A DNA stretch of 64,000 nucleotides from Bacteroidales bacterium (GTDB taxonomy: Bacteria > Bacteroidota > Bacteroidia > Bacteroidales > UBA932), in assembly GCA_017549505.1 (NCBI GenBank), contig JAFYUS010000030.1:88625-152624 (forward strand), read 5' to 3'. The position numbers were made by a program, and so were the translations under genes. Positions 17,847 to 25,864 of the stretch are shown here, piece after piece. Every line of letters begins with the position of its first letter. Within the stretch, counting starts at the first letter, position 1. A model generated the notes under the pieces. It was not told the DNA's origin, did not search any database, and saw nothing but the letters and a program-made list of their open reading frames with translations.

Positions 17847-18977
17847 ATGAAATTCGTAAAGACACATAACGATCCGAACTCCGCTGCAAGATGCGGCGTC
17901 ATCACGACTGACCATGGTCAGATCGAGACCCCCATCTTCATGCCCGTAGGTACGGTAGGTTCGGTCAAAGGCATATATCATAGAGATCTCAAGGAAGATA
18001 TCAAGGCCGAGATCATCCTCGGCAATACATACCATCTTTATCTCCGTCCAGGACTTGATGTCCTCAAGGCAGCCGGCGGTCTCCATAAGTTCGAATCATG
18101 GGACAGACCTATCCTCACAGACAGCGGCGGATTCCAGGTCTTCAGTCTCAGCCCGATCCGTAAGCTGACCGAGGACGGATGCATCTTCCGTTCCCACATC
18201 GACGGATCGAAGCATATCTTCACCCCAGAAAACAACATGGACACCCAGCGTATCATCGGAGCCGACATCGTAATGGCTCTCGACGAGTGCTGCCCGGGTG
18301 ATGCCGACTACAAATATGCAAAGAAGTCTCTCGCACTTACACAGAGATGGCTGGAGCGCTGCGTGAAGCATTTCGATGAGACAGAGCCTCTCTACGGATA
18401 TTCCCAGGCACTTTTCCCTATCATACAGGGCTGCGTCTATCCTGACCTCCGCCGTGCGGCGGTCGATCACGCAGCCGCCCTCGATCGCGAAGGATACGCG
18501 ATCGGCGGCCTCGCAGTCGGCGAGCCGACTGAGCAGATGTATGAGATGCTCGAAGTTGTGTGCCCGATTCTGCCGGAGGATAAGCCACGTTACCTGATGG
18601 GAGTCGGAACGCCGGCGAACATTCTGGAAGGAATCGCACGCGGAGTGGACATGTTCGACTGCGTGATGCCTACCCGCAACGGCCGCAACGGCATGCTGTT
18701 CACATGGGACGGTATCATGAACATGAAGAACAAGAAGTGGGCGGACGACTTCTCTCCTCTCGATCCGAAAGGTACGTCGTTCGTGGACCATGCGTATTCG
18801 AAGGCATATGTGCGCCATCTGTTCGTGGCGGGTGAGATATTTGCAGGCCAGATCGCCAGCGAGCACAACCTTGCATTCTACCTTGATCTTGTGCGTGAGG
18901 CGCGCAAACATATCAAGGCCGGTGACTTCAAGCAGTGGAAGGACGAAACCGTACGCAGAATAACGACTAGACTTTAA
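17847..18977 (+). CDS. tgt: tRNA-guanine (queuine/preQ1) transglycosylase
   Basis: The enzyme swaps guanine 34 in GUN anticodons for the queuosine precursor preQ1. The 376-residue protein has the substrate-binding TDSGGFQVFSL segment, the GGLAVGEP loop and the nucleophile Asp271 in FDCVMPTRNGRNG. In E. coli a zinc site (CxCxxC...H) follows near residue 302; here the matching stretch is GTSFVDHAYSKAYVRHL, with no cysteines. I believe Bacteroides Tgt sequences also lack them, so this is probably a lineage trait rather than damage. A permease of the LptF/LptG family starts 5 nt downstream, so they are cotranscribed. Confidence 0.96.
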   Translation: MKFVKTHNDPNSAARCGVITTDHGQIETPIFMPVGTVGSVKGIYHRDLKEDIKAEIILGNTYHLYLRPGLDVLKAAGGLHKFESWDRPILTDSGGFQVFSLSPIRKLTEDGCIFRSHIDGSKHIFTPENNMDTQRIIGADIVMALDECCPGDADYKYAKKSLALTQRWLERCVKHFDETEPLYGYSQALFPIIQGCVYPDLRRAAVDHAAALDREGYAIGGLAVGEPTEQMYEMLEVVCPILPEDKPRYLMGVGTPANILEGIARGVDMFDCVMPTRNGRNGMLFTWDGIMNMKNKKWADDFSPLDPKGTSFVDHAYSKAYVRHLFVAGEIFAGQIASEHNLAFYLDLVREARKHIKAGDFKQWKDETVRRITTRL

Positions 18978-18982
18978 CGGAA

Positions 18983-20080
18983 ATGGAGTTTGATCTCAGA
19001 CCAAAGAAACTGGATGTATACATCGTCTCGAAGTTCATAACGACCTTCTTCGTGGCGTTGTTGCTGATCATCGGTATCGTGATCATCTTCGACGTCAGCG
19101 AGAAGATCGACAATTTCGTCGAGAAGGAAGCCCCTCTGCGGGCCATCATCTTTGACTATTATGTGAACTTCGTTCCGTACTTCATGAACATGTTCAGTCC
19201 TCTGTTCGTGTTCATTACAGTTATCTTCTTTACATCGAAGATGGCCTCCGATACGGAGATCGTGGCCATCCTCTCCTGCGGAGTAAGTTTCCACAGGATG
19301 ATGGTGCCGTACATATTCTCCGCGACCTTGATCGCTCTTTTCTCGTTGACTCTCAATCTGTTCGTGATTCCGGACTCCAATAAGGAACGAATAGCTTTCG
19401 AGACCAAATACGTCAAGGACAAGACAAAGAACGTCGGACGTAACGTCCATTATCAGATATCTCCGGGAGAATTCGCATTTGCAGAGTCGTTCAGTTCATG
19501 GAACAACACTGCCTACCGCTTCACCCTTGAGAGGATAGAAGACAACAAGCTCATTTCAAAGATTACCGCTGAGACAGCTGTCTACGATACGACCAGGAAC
19601 GTATGGCGTCTCAAGAAGTATTTCATCCGTGACTATAACGAAGACCTGACCGACAACATCCGCAGCGGAAAACAGCTTGACACTACCCTTGCCCTTTCCG
19701 TGAACGACTTCTACTGGAATCCCGAGTCTGTCGAAACATACAACTACTTCGAGCTGAACGAACTGATCGAACTACAGAAGATGAGGGGAGATGCCAATGT
19801 GAAATACTCGCTTATCCAGAAGAACAACCGTTTCGCACTTCCATTCTCCGCATTCATACTTACGATCATGGGAGTTGCCCTGTCATCGAAGAAGCGAAGG
19901 GGAGGAATCGGATGGAACATCGGAGCAGGTATCGCCCTGGCCTTCACCTACATCCTCTTCATGAAGTTCAGCGAGATGTTCGTCTATACAGACACCCTCT
20001 CGCCAGCACTGGCCCTATGGCTCCCGAACATAGTCTTCACATTCATCGCCATCGTACTCTACCGCCTTGCTCCGAAGTAG
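18983..20080 (+). CDS. LptF/LptG-family (YjgP/YjgQ) LPS export permease
   Basis: The 365-residue protein has the family layout: three N-terminal membrane helices (LDVYIVSKFITTFFVALLLI..., SPLFVFITVIFFTSKMAS), a periplasmic beta-jellyroll from about residue 110 to 270, and three C-terminal helices (LPFSAFILTIMGVALSSKKRRGGIG...). LptF and LptG form the inner-membrane part of the Lpt machine that pulls LPS out of the membrane. Since the protein fused to Fmt at 23402-25864 is the other family member, the two would make the LptFG pair; this one is more like LptG in length, but the split is uncertain. It is cotranscribed with tgt. Confidence 0.85.
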   Translation: MEFDLRPKKLDVYIVSKFITTFFVALLLIIGIVIIFDVSEKIDNFVEKEAPLRAIIFDYYVNFVPYFMNMFSPLFVFITVIFFTSKMASDTEIVAILSCGVSFHRMMVPYIFSATLIALFSLTLNLFVIPDSNKERIAFETKYVKDKTKNVGRNVHYQISPGEFAFAESFSSWNNTAYRFTLERIEDNKLISKITAETAVYDTTRNVWRLKKYFIRDYNEDLTDNIRSGKQLDTTLALSVNDFYWNPESVETYNYFELNELIELQKMRGDANVKYSLIQKNNRFALPFSAFILTIMGVALSSKKRRGGIGWNIGAGIALAFTYILFMKFSEMFVYTDTLSPALALWLPNIVFTFIAIVLYRLAPK

Positions 20081-20149
20081 CAGCGCCAGGCTTCTAACAG
20101 AGATATAGCCACATCATATAAAGTACTATCAATCAACATATTAAGCAAA

Positions 20150-20177
20150 CTGCGTGCTCCCCTTTGGCGGCACGCAG
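20150..20177 (+). repeat. Palindromic repeat R2 (right copy, inverted)
   Basis: These 28 bases are the exact reverse complement of 16411-16438. They form the same stem 70 nt after the LptF/LptG gene and may end its transcript. The flanking TTTCTGTAAAA and the nearby TACTATC motifs are also shared with the left copy. Confidence 0.85.
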
Positions 20178-20260
20178 TTTCTGTAAAATACTATCTATCA
20201 GCTATTTAGATGTTAAGCCTATATCTTTCGCTGGTAGGATCCAGAGGGCAGAAAGCCACA

Positions 20261-20328
20261 ATCCCCCGACCGGGAGGAAAGCATTTACCTTAGTTTTCTG
20301 CTTTCCGACGGTCGGGGGATTGTGGCTT
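20261..20328 (-). repeat. Palindromic repeat R1 (right copy, inverted)
   Basis: Reverse complement of 16065-16132 with one mismatch in 68. It stands between the convergent LptF/LptG and ilvE genes and can fold into the same long hairpin, so it may end both transcripts. The region 20081-20349 holds no gene. Confidence 0.85.
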
Positions 20329-20349
20329 ATTTAACAGGATTCTGTTACA

Positions 20350-21384
20350 CTAGTCAACGAAGACATTCCAGCCGAAGACGTCTTCGGTCTCGCCGCGCTG
20401 GATGGCCTTGATGTAGTTGTAGAGCTTGAGGGACTTAGGACCGCACTGGCCGTCACCGTAAGTGTAGACTGTCTCCTCTTCTGACTCGAGGAAAGGCTTG
20501 TCGACAAGCTTGTGGACAGGAGTGATCACGACAGCTGTTCCGCACTCTCCGACTTCTTCGAATGTGCTGAGTTCCTCTACTGGAACAGGTCTTCTCTCTA
20601 CCTCCATACCCAGGTGGGCGGCAACGGTCTCGAGAGACATGTTGGTGATGGATGGGAGGATAGAGTCTGACTTAGGAGTGATATAAGTGTTGCCCTTGAT
20701 CGCGAAGAAGTTCGATGAGTTGAACTCGTCGATGTGGGTCTTTGTTGCAGGATCAAGGTAGAGTACGGCCTTGTAACCGAGTTCATGAGCTACATTGAGG
20801 GAGTATAGTGAACAAGCATAGTTTCCACCTACCTTGAACGCACCTGAACCGTTAGGAGCGGCTCTGTCGTAGTTTCTTGCGATTACTACGTCCACAGCGT
20901 CAAGAGCACCGCCTACATATGCTCCAACAGGCGAGCAGAGAATCATGAATGTGCTCTCTTTTGATGACTGAACACCAAGCTGCGGGTTAGAACCGATAAG
21001 GGTAGGACGAAGGTAGAGTGATGCTCCAGCCTCCTCATATGGAGGGAGGTAGTCGATGTTCTCGAGCACGACTCTCTTGCACATCTCGACAAACATCTCT
21101 ACAGATGGAGCCTCGATGCCAAGGTATTTAGCCGATCTGATCAGTCGTTTTGCATTTTCCTCAGGTCTGAACAGTCTGATTCTGCCGTCCTTGCCTCTGA
21201 AAGCCTTGAGACCCTCGAAGCACTCGATTGCATAATGGAAGGCACCGCAGAAAGTGCTTACCTTCATATAATCATCGGTGTGGCTTTCTACAGGCGACCA
21301 TTTGCCGTCCTTGAAAGTTGTCGTGAGGATTGTGTTAGTCTTTGTGTAGGAAAATGTAAGTTTGCTCCAGTCAATGTTTGCCAT
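20350..21384 (-). CDS. ilvE: Branched-chain amino acid aminotransferase
   Basis: The 344-residue protein is a fold-type IV PLP enzyme of the BCAT group, with the PLP lysine at Lys184 in GAFKVGGNYACS, and the conserved AFHYAIECFEGLKAFRG and LYLRPTLIGS segments. It exchanges the amino group between glutamate and the keto acids of leucine, isoleucine and valine. It follows ilvA by 7 nt on the same strand, so both act in isoleucine formation and are cotranscribed. A palindromic repeat lies after its stop. Confidence 0.95.
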   Translation of the reverse strand: MANIDWSKLTFSYTKTNTILTTTFKDGKWSPVESHTDDYMKVSTFCGAFHYAIECFEGLKAFRGKDGRIRLFRPEENAKRLIRSAKYLGIEAPSVEMFVEMCKRVVLENIDYLPPYEEAGASLYLRPTLIGSNPQLGVQSSKESTFMILCSPVGAYVGGALDAVDVVIARNYDRAAPNGSGAFKVGGNYACSLYSLNVAHELGYKAVLYLDPATKTHIDEFNSSNFFAIKGNTYITPKSDSILPSITNMSLETVAAHLGMEVERRPVPVEELSTFEEVGECGTAVVITPVHKLVDKPFLESEEETVYTYGDGQCGPKSLKLYNYIKAIQRGETEDVFGWNVFVD

Positions 21385-21391
21385 GATTCTA

Positions 21392-22651
21392 TCAGATTAA
21401 TATTTCAAATAATTGGTTGTTTTCGTTGATGTATTCGTATTTGATGCCGAGGGCATTCATCCTTTCGATAAGCGGTTCGAAATCTTCCTTTGATGCAAGT
21501 TCGATTCCGATAAGTGCAGGTCCGAAGTTCTTGTTGGTCTTCTTGATGTACTGGATGTACACGAGGTCATCGGACGGTCCGATCACGTTGTTGATGAATG
21601 AAACGATGACTCCCGGCTTCTGAGGGAACTCTACGATGAAGTAATGCTTGAGACCTTCATAAAGCAGAGACTTCTCACGGATCTCCTCCATTCTTGTGAT
21701 GTCGTTGTTGCTTCCGCTTACGATGCAGGCTACCTTCTTTCCCTTGATCTTGTCGGCATAGAACCTCAGAGCTGCGCTTGAAAGAGCTCCTGCAGGCTCG
21801 ACTACGATAGCACTCTTGTTGTACATCTGGATGATGGTCGTACATACTGCTCCTTCAGGAACTATCACGATATCGTCAAGGACCTCTCTGCAGACCTCGT
21901 ATGTCTTGGCTCCTGCTTTCTTAACGGCTGCGCCGTCCACAAACTTGTCGATCTCTTCGAGCTCGACCGGACCTCCGTTCTCGATCGCAGCTTTCATACA
22001 AGGTGCACCACCCGGTTCGACACCGATTATCTTGGTCTCAGGTGACATTGCCTTGATATATGAACCAAGTCCTGACGCAAGTCCGCCACCTCCGATAGGA
22101 ACGAAGATATAGTCGAGCTTGTCCGGCGCCTGACTGAGGATCTCCTTTCCGATTGTGCCCTGTCCTTCCATTACCTTAGGGTGGTCGAACGGCGGGATGA
22201 AAGTCTTGCCGTTTTCCTCGGCATATCTGATGGCTGCAGAGTTGGCTGCGTCGAATGTATCTCCAGTTAGAACGATTTCAATGAATTCCTTTCCGAACAT
22301 CCTTACCTGCTCGATCTTCTGTTTAGGCGTTGTGACCGGCATGAAGATGGAGCCTACAATCTTGAGTTTGCTGCAGGAGAATGCTACTCCCTGTGCATGG
22401 TTGCCGGCGCTGGCGCAGACGATGCCGTTTTTGAGTGATTCCGCAGAAAGCGAACGTATCATATTGTATGCACCCCTGATCTTGTAGGATCTCACCATCT
22501 GGAGATCTTCTCGCTTGAGGTATACCTCGGCATCATAGATGTCGGAGAGGTGGTTGTTCTTCATGAACGGTGTGGGTTCAAGAATCTCCGAAAGCACTGT
22601 GGCTGCATGGTCAATTGCCTCGGTGGTAGGGATGTACTTGGTAGTGTCCAT
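21392..22651 (-). CDS. ilvA: Threonine ammonia-lyase (threonine dehydratase)
   Basis: The 419-residue protein is a fold-type II PLP enzyme with Lys57 in VRSYKIRGAYN as the PLP lysine, SAGNHAQGVA for phosphate and substrate binding, and GGGGLASGLG as the PLP phosphate loop. It turns threonine into 2-oxobutanoate, the first step to isoleucine. From about residue 330 (HYFIVEFPQKPGVIVSFINNV) there is one ACT-like regulatory domain, so feedback control by isoleucine is likely, as in the shorter IlvA class. The ilvE gene follows directly. Confidence 0.94.
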   Translation of the reverse strand: MDTTKYIPTTEAIDHAATVLSEILEPTPFMKNNHLSDIYDAEVYLKREDLQMVRSYKIRGAYNMIRSLSAESLKNGIVCASAGNHAQGVAFSCSKLKIVGSIFMPVTTPKQKIEQVRMFGKEFIEIVLTGDTFDAANSAAIRYAEENGKTFIPPFDHPKVMEGQGTIGKEILSQAPDKLDYIFVPIGGGGLASGLGSYIKAMSPETKIIGVEPGGAPCMKAAIENGGPVELEEIDKFVDGAAVKKAGAKTYEVCREVLDDIVIVPEGAVCTTIIQMYNKSAIVVEPAGALSSAALRFYADKIKGKKVACIVSGSNNDITRMEEIREKSLLYEGLKHYFIVEFPQKPGVIVSFINNVIGPSDDLVYIQYIKKTNKNFGPALIGIELASKEDFEPLIERMNALGIKYEYINENNQLFEILI

Positions 22652-22688
22652 TTTGTAATGAATTTAAATCGTAATTCGATTTATGGGT

Positions 22689-22696
22689 CAAAAATA
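22689..22696 (-). promoter_or_regulatory. -7 box for ilvA-ilvE
   Basis: The minus strand reads TATTTTTG (fits TAnnTTTG), 38 nt before the ilvA ATG, in an AT-rich intergenic region. No -33 TTTG is clear. Confidence 0.4.
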
Positions 22697-22743
22697 TAAT
22701 TTAAATCAGTGAAATCCTAATAAATCTAAAAAGATTTGGCGGA

Positions 22744-23409
22744 TTAATCCATCATTATCAATGCTATGGACCTGTGGCTGAATTTCAGCTTGACATGGTC
22801 CTGAGAAGCCCTGTTAAGTGTAGCTTTCCACCAGTTGTCGAAGACAACCTCGTCTGTAGGCCATTCCAGACCCTCTGACTTTATCCGGAGGCTGTTGTCC
22901 GGACTGAAGATCGAAATCCTTCTGCCTTCCCCGCAGTCCACCTCACATGTGTCCGTCACTGCGAAGATGGTAGCATGGTCTGAAACCATCTCCACATTGA
23001 TCCCTCTGCCTTCCAGATCGTATGTCCTGGCATATTCCATCAGCAGGGATATGTTGCCGATTGTGTGGTCCTCTCTTTCTCCGGTCGCTCCGAGGATGTA
23101 GATCTGAGATATGTCTTCTACATTTTCAAGGGCCCATCTGAAGGCCTTTGTCTGGTCATTATGCTCCTGTTCGTCGATCTGGACGATTATGTCGCTGTGC
23201 TTCTTGCGAAGCGACGGCGACAGCGAGTCCATATCACCGACCACCACATCAGGAAGCCTCTTTTCTCCGAAAATCGCTTCGCTGGCGCGGATGAATTTCT
23301 GAAGCGCTCCGTCGCAGCAGATGATGAAATCTGCCGTACGGACCAGATAGCGTGGATAGTCCGATTTCGGAAACCTTCCGTCGCAGATTATGACAACTGT
23401 CTTAAGCAT
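22744..23409 (-). CDS. Thiamine pyrophosphokinase
   Basis: The 221-residue protein matches thiamine diphosphokinase: an N-terminal CDGALQKF and VVGDMDSLS motif (metal and ATP binding), then EHNDQTKAFRWAL and LGATGEREDHTIGN, then a C-terminal beta-sandwich. It makes thiamine diphosphate from thiamine and ATP in the cytoplasm. Its ATG overlaps the end of the lptF-fmt fusion gene by 8 nt, so it is translated from the alaS/lptF-fmt transcript. Length is typical. Confidence 0.92.
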   Translation of the reverse strand: MLKTVVIICDGRFPKSDYPRYLVRTADFIICCDGALQKFIRASEAIFGEKRLPDVVVGDMDSLSPSLRKKHSDIIVQIDEQEHNDQTKAFRWALENVEDISQIYILGATGEREDHTIGNISLLMEYARTYDLEGRGINVEMVSDHATIFAVTDTCEVDCGEGRRISIFSPDNSLRIKSEGLEWPTDEVVFDNWWKATLNRASQDHVKLKFSHRSIALIMMD

Positions 23410-25864
23410 GCTTTCCTGTTATCTGTGATGATGTTCCCTGAGTGGTTCCGTATGATTCCGGCTCTCTGAATCCGATGAGGAAATCCTTCACGGCCATCTT
23501 CTTCTTGCCTGCCAGCTGGAGCTCGGTAACCGAGATCGCGCCGTCGGCTGTCGCGACGGCGAGATAAGTCTTTCCATCGGAAAGCACCGTACCCGGTGCC
23601 GCACTCTCAAGCCCCGAAGCAGAAAGCATTGCAGCATATTCCTCTCCGGTAACCTTGAGGGTCCTGTATATCTTCATCTGAAGGACCTTGTCGTCCTTTG
23701 TGAGTTCTGTGAATGCAGCAGGATATGGACTCAGACCGCGGATAAGGTTGTAGATGTCCTTGGTCTTGCCGTTCCAGTCTATGTGGCAGAGCTCGCGGGT
23801 TATCTTCGGTGCAGGTCTGAGGATCTCAGATCCCTGGATGAAACTTCTCTGTACGCGGAGCTCCACATTGTTCTCTATGATTGCCTCGACTGTATTGACA
23901 ACGAGTTTCGAACCGAGATCCATGAGCTTGTCGTGTACTTCTCCTACAGTTTCATCAGGTTCGATGCGGCAGTCATATCTGTACATGATGCCGCCGGTGT
24001 CCATACCATCGTCGATCATGAATGTCGTCACACCCGTAGTCTTGTCTCCGTTGATCACGGCCCAGTTGATCGGTGCTGCACCGCGGTACTGAGGGAGGAG
24101 GGCGGCGTGGAGGTTGAATGTGCCGAGTTTCGGCATTGACCATACGACCTTCGGAAGCATTCGGAATGCCACGACCACGAACAGGTCTGCCTTCCATGCC
24201 TTCAGAGCTTCAAGGAACTCAGGATCCTTGAGCGAAAGCGGCTGAAGCACAGGGATGTTGTGTTCCACAGCATACTTCTTTACGGCGCTTTCGTTGACCT
24301 TGAGTCCTCGGCCGCTCGCCTTGTCGGCTACTGTCACCACTCCTACGATGTTATATCCGTTCTTTATGAGTTCGTCCAGAGGAGCCACCGCGAATTCCGG
24401 CGTACCCATGTAGACGATTCTTGTCTTCTTGAACATGTCCATGATCTTGGTCTTTATTTTTCTGAATCCGCTCTTTATCGAATCCAGGTTGAAGAATGTC
24501 GAGTCGTTGATTGCCTTCCACGAAAGGAAGAGTCCGGTAGGGAAGAGCACGTAGCTGGAGAAGAATACTCCGAAGACAGGTCCTACAGCTCCGTCTCTTG
24601 CCAGTTTGGTTCCGGCAATGTCGATCACATAGTACGCTACAAAGAAGAGTACGGATATGATCGCCGAGGCTCCAAGTCCTCCTTTTCGGATGATAGCTCC
24701 CAGAGGCGCACCGATGAAGAAGAAGATAAAGCAGGCGATTGCCAGTGCAAACTTCTTATAGATCTCGATGTCGATAAGCCTGAGGATATAAGTGTGGTGA
24801 TATCTTTCCCTAGAATATGTGTTCAGTGTGTTTTCCAGCTCTTCTGCATGGGTCCTGGCCTTTCTTGCTCCTTCGAGTTCCTTCTCCAGAGTCTTCCACT
24901 TGTTGAGGCCCTCAGGTACGAAAGGAGTTGTCCTTACAGTCTTGGATGCTGTATCCAGCTGTGAATTGTATCTCAATGACCTTGAATTTCCCAGAGATGC
25001 AATGTTCTTTTTCTTTCCCTCGGCATTTATGGTACCGATGGAATCCTCGCTTTCATGCAGCTGCTTGAGATTCATTGACTTGACCTGGTCGCCGAACCTG
25101 CTGGAATCGGATTTCTGGAACGAGTAGTTTTCCAGAGGGATGATCAGTTCCTGTCTTTTGAAGTCGATCTTCTGGAACTGAAGGGTTGTGTCACGATATT
25201 TTCTGTTGTTGGTCTCCTCGTAGTTGGAACCGCTGAACATGATGAATGAAAGGTATGACTTGTCCTTTGACATCTTCATCATGGCTGAATCTGCAAGGGT
25301 AAGGCTTGTGTTGCCCTTGTTCTTCGTGTGGTTGTATACCATGACGCCGTGCATTATGCCGGTCTCGTCATTTCTTTCCTCCACACGGAGCATGTATCCT
25401 TCGATACCGTTGTAGAAAGTCTTGGTCGGAATCTTGATCTCGTCCTTTGTCTTTCCGATGTCTGCCCTGAGCTGATAGATCTTGTTGTATGCTACCGGAA
25501 TCAGGTCGTTCGATACGAAGAAGGCTCCGACACTGATGCCCAGACATACGACAGCAAGAGGAATCATCATTCTCTGAAGGGAGATACCTGCAGCCTTGAC
25601 GGCCAGAAGCTCATTGTTCTCTCCCAGCTGTCCCATGGTCATCATGGCGGACAGAAGGGTGGACAAAGGAAGGGACAGGGGAAGCATGGTGATGCAACCC
25701 CAGCCTAGGAATTCCATTATGACTTTGAAACTCAGACCCTTACCGACGAGTTCGTCGATATAGAGCCAGAGAAACTGCATCATCAGGATGAATACGACGA
25801 CCAGCAGGATCGCTACAAACGGTCCTATGAACGACTTCAATATGAACTGGTCTAACTTCTTCAT
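23402..25864 (-). CDS. LptF/LptG-family permease fused to methionyl-tRNA formyltransferase
   Basis: One uninterrupted frame of 820 residues joins two complete proteins. Residues 1 to about 474 are an LptF-type LPS export permease: three N-terminal helices ([24 protein letters not shown]..., LPLSLPLSTLLSAMMTMGQLGENNE), a periplasmic domain of about 270 residues with a coiled-coil-like part, and three C-terminal helices. Residues about 478-820 are Fmt: IVYMGTPEFAV, then Asn and His in FNLHAALLPQYRGAAPINWA and Asp in DDGMDTGG, the formyl-transfer residues, and a C-terminal OB-like domain. Fmt formylates initiator Met-tRNA. Two Met codons (475 and 477) lie at the junction and could start a free Fmt. 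Both halves would face the cytoplasm at the joint. The ATG overlaps the alaS stop (TAATG). Confidence 0.9.
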   Translation of the reverse strand: MKKLDQFILKSFIGPFVAILLVVVFILMMQFLWLYIDELVGKGLSFKVIMEFLGWGCITMLPLSLPLSTLLSAMMTMGQLGENNELLAVKAAGISLQRMMIPLAVVCLGISVGAFFVSNDLIPVAYNKIYQLRADIGKTKDEIKIPTKTFYNGIEGYMLRVEERNDETGIMHGVMVYNHTKNKGNTSLTLADSAMMKMSKDKSYLSFIMFSGSNYEETNNRKYRDTTLQFQKIDFKRQELIIPLENYSFQKSDSSRFGDQVKSMNLKQLHESEDSIGTINAEGKKKNIASLGNSRSLRYNSQLDTASKTVRTTPFVPEGLNKWKTLEKELEGARKARTHAEELENTLNTYSRERYHHTYILRLIDIEIYKKFALAIACFIFFFIGAPLGAIIRKGGLGASAIISVLFFVAYYVIDIAGTKLARDGAVGPVFGVFFSSYVLFPTGLFLSWKAINDSTFFNLDSIKSGFRKIKTKIMDMFKKTRIVYMGTPEFAVAPLDELIKNGYNIVGVVTVADKASGRGLKVNESAVKKYAVEHNIPVLQPLSLKDPEFLEALKAWKADLFVVVAFRMLPKVVWSMPKLGTFNLHAALLPQYRGAAPINWAVINGDKTTGVTTFMIDDGMDTGGIMYRYDCRIEPDETVGEVHDKLMDLGSKLVVNTVEAIIENNVELRVQRSFIQGSEILRPAPKITRELCHIDWNGKTKDIYNLIRGLSPYPAAFTELTKDDKVLQMKIYRTLKVTGEEYAAMLSASGLESAAPGTVLSDGKTYLAVATADGAISVTELQLAGKKKMAVKDFLIGFREPESYGTTQGTSSQITGKHA

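Noticed and set aside
18096-18911. Minus-strand open frame of 271 codons opposite tgt
   Set aside because: Its product is a low-complexity shadow rich in His, Arg and Glu; tgt covers the same DNA with full motifs.
24400-24480. Frameshift or assembly artefact joining lptF and fmt
   Set aside because: The frame is continuous over 820 codons with uniform codon use, no homopolymer sits at the joint, and both domains are complete. An error cannot be fully excluded without reads.
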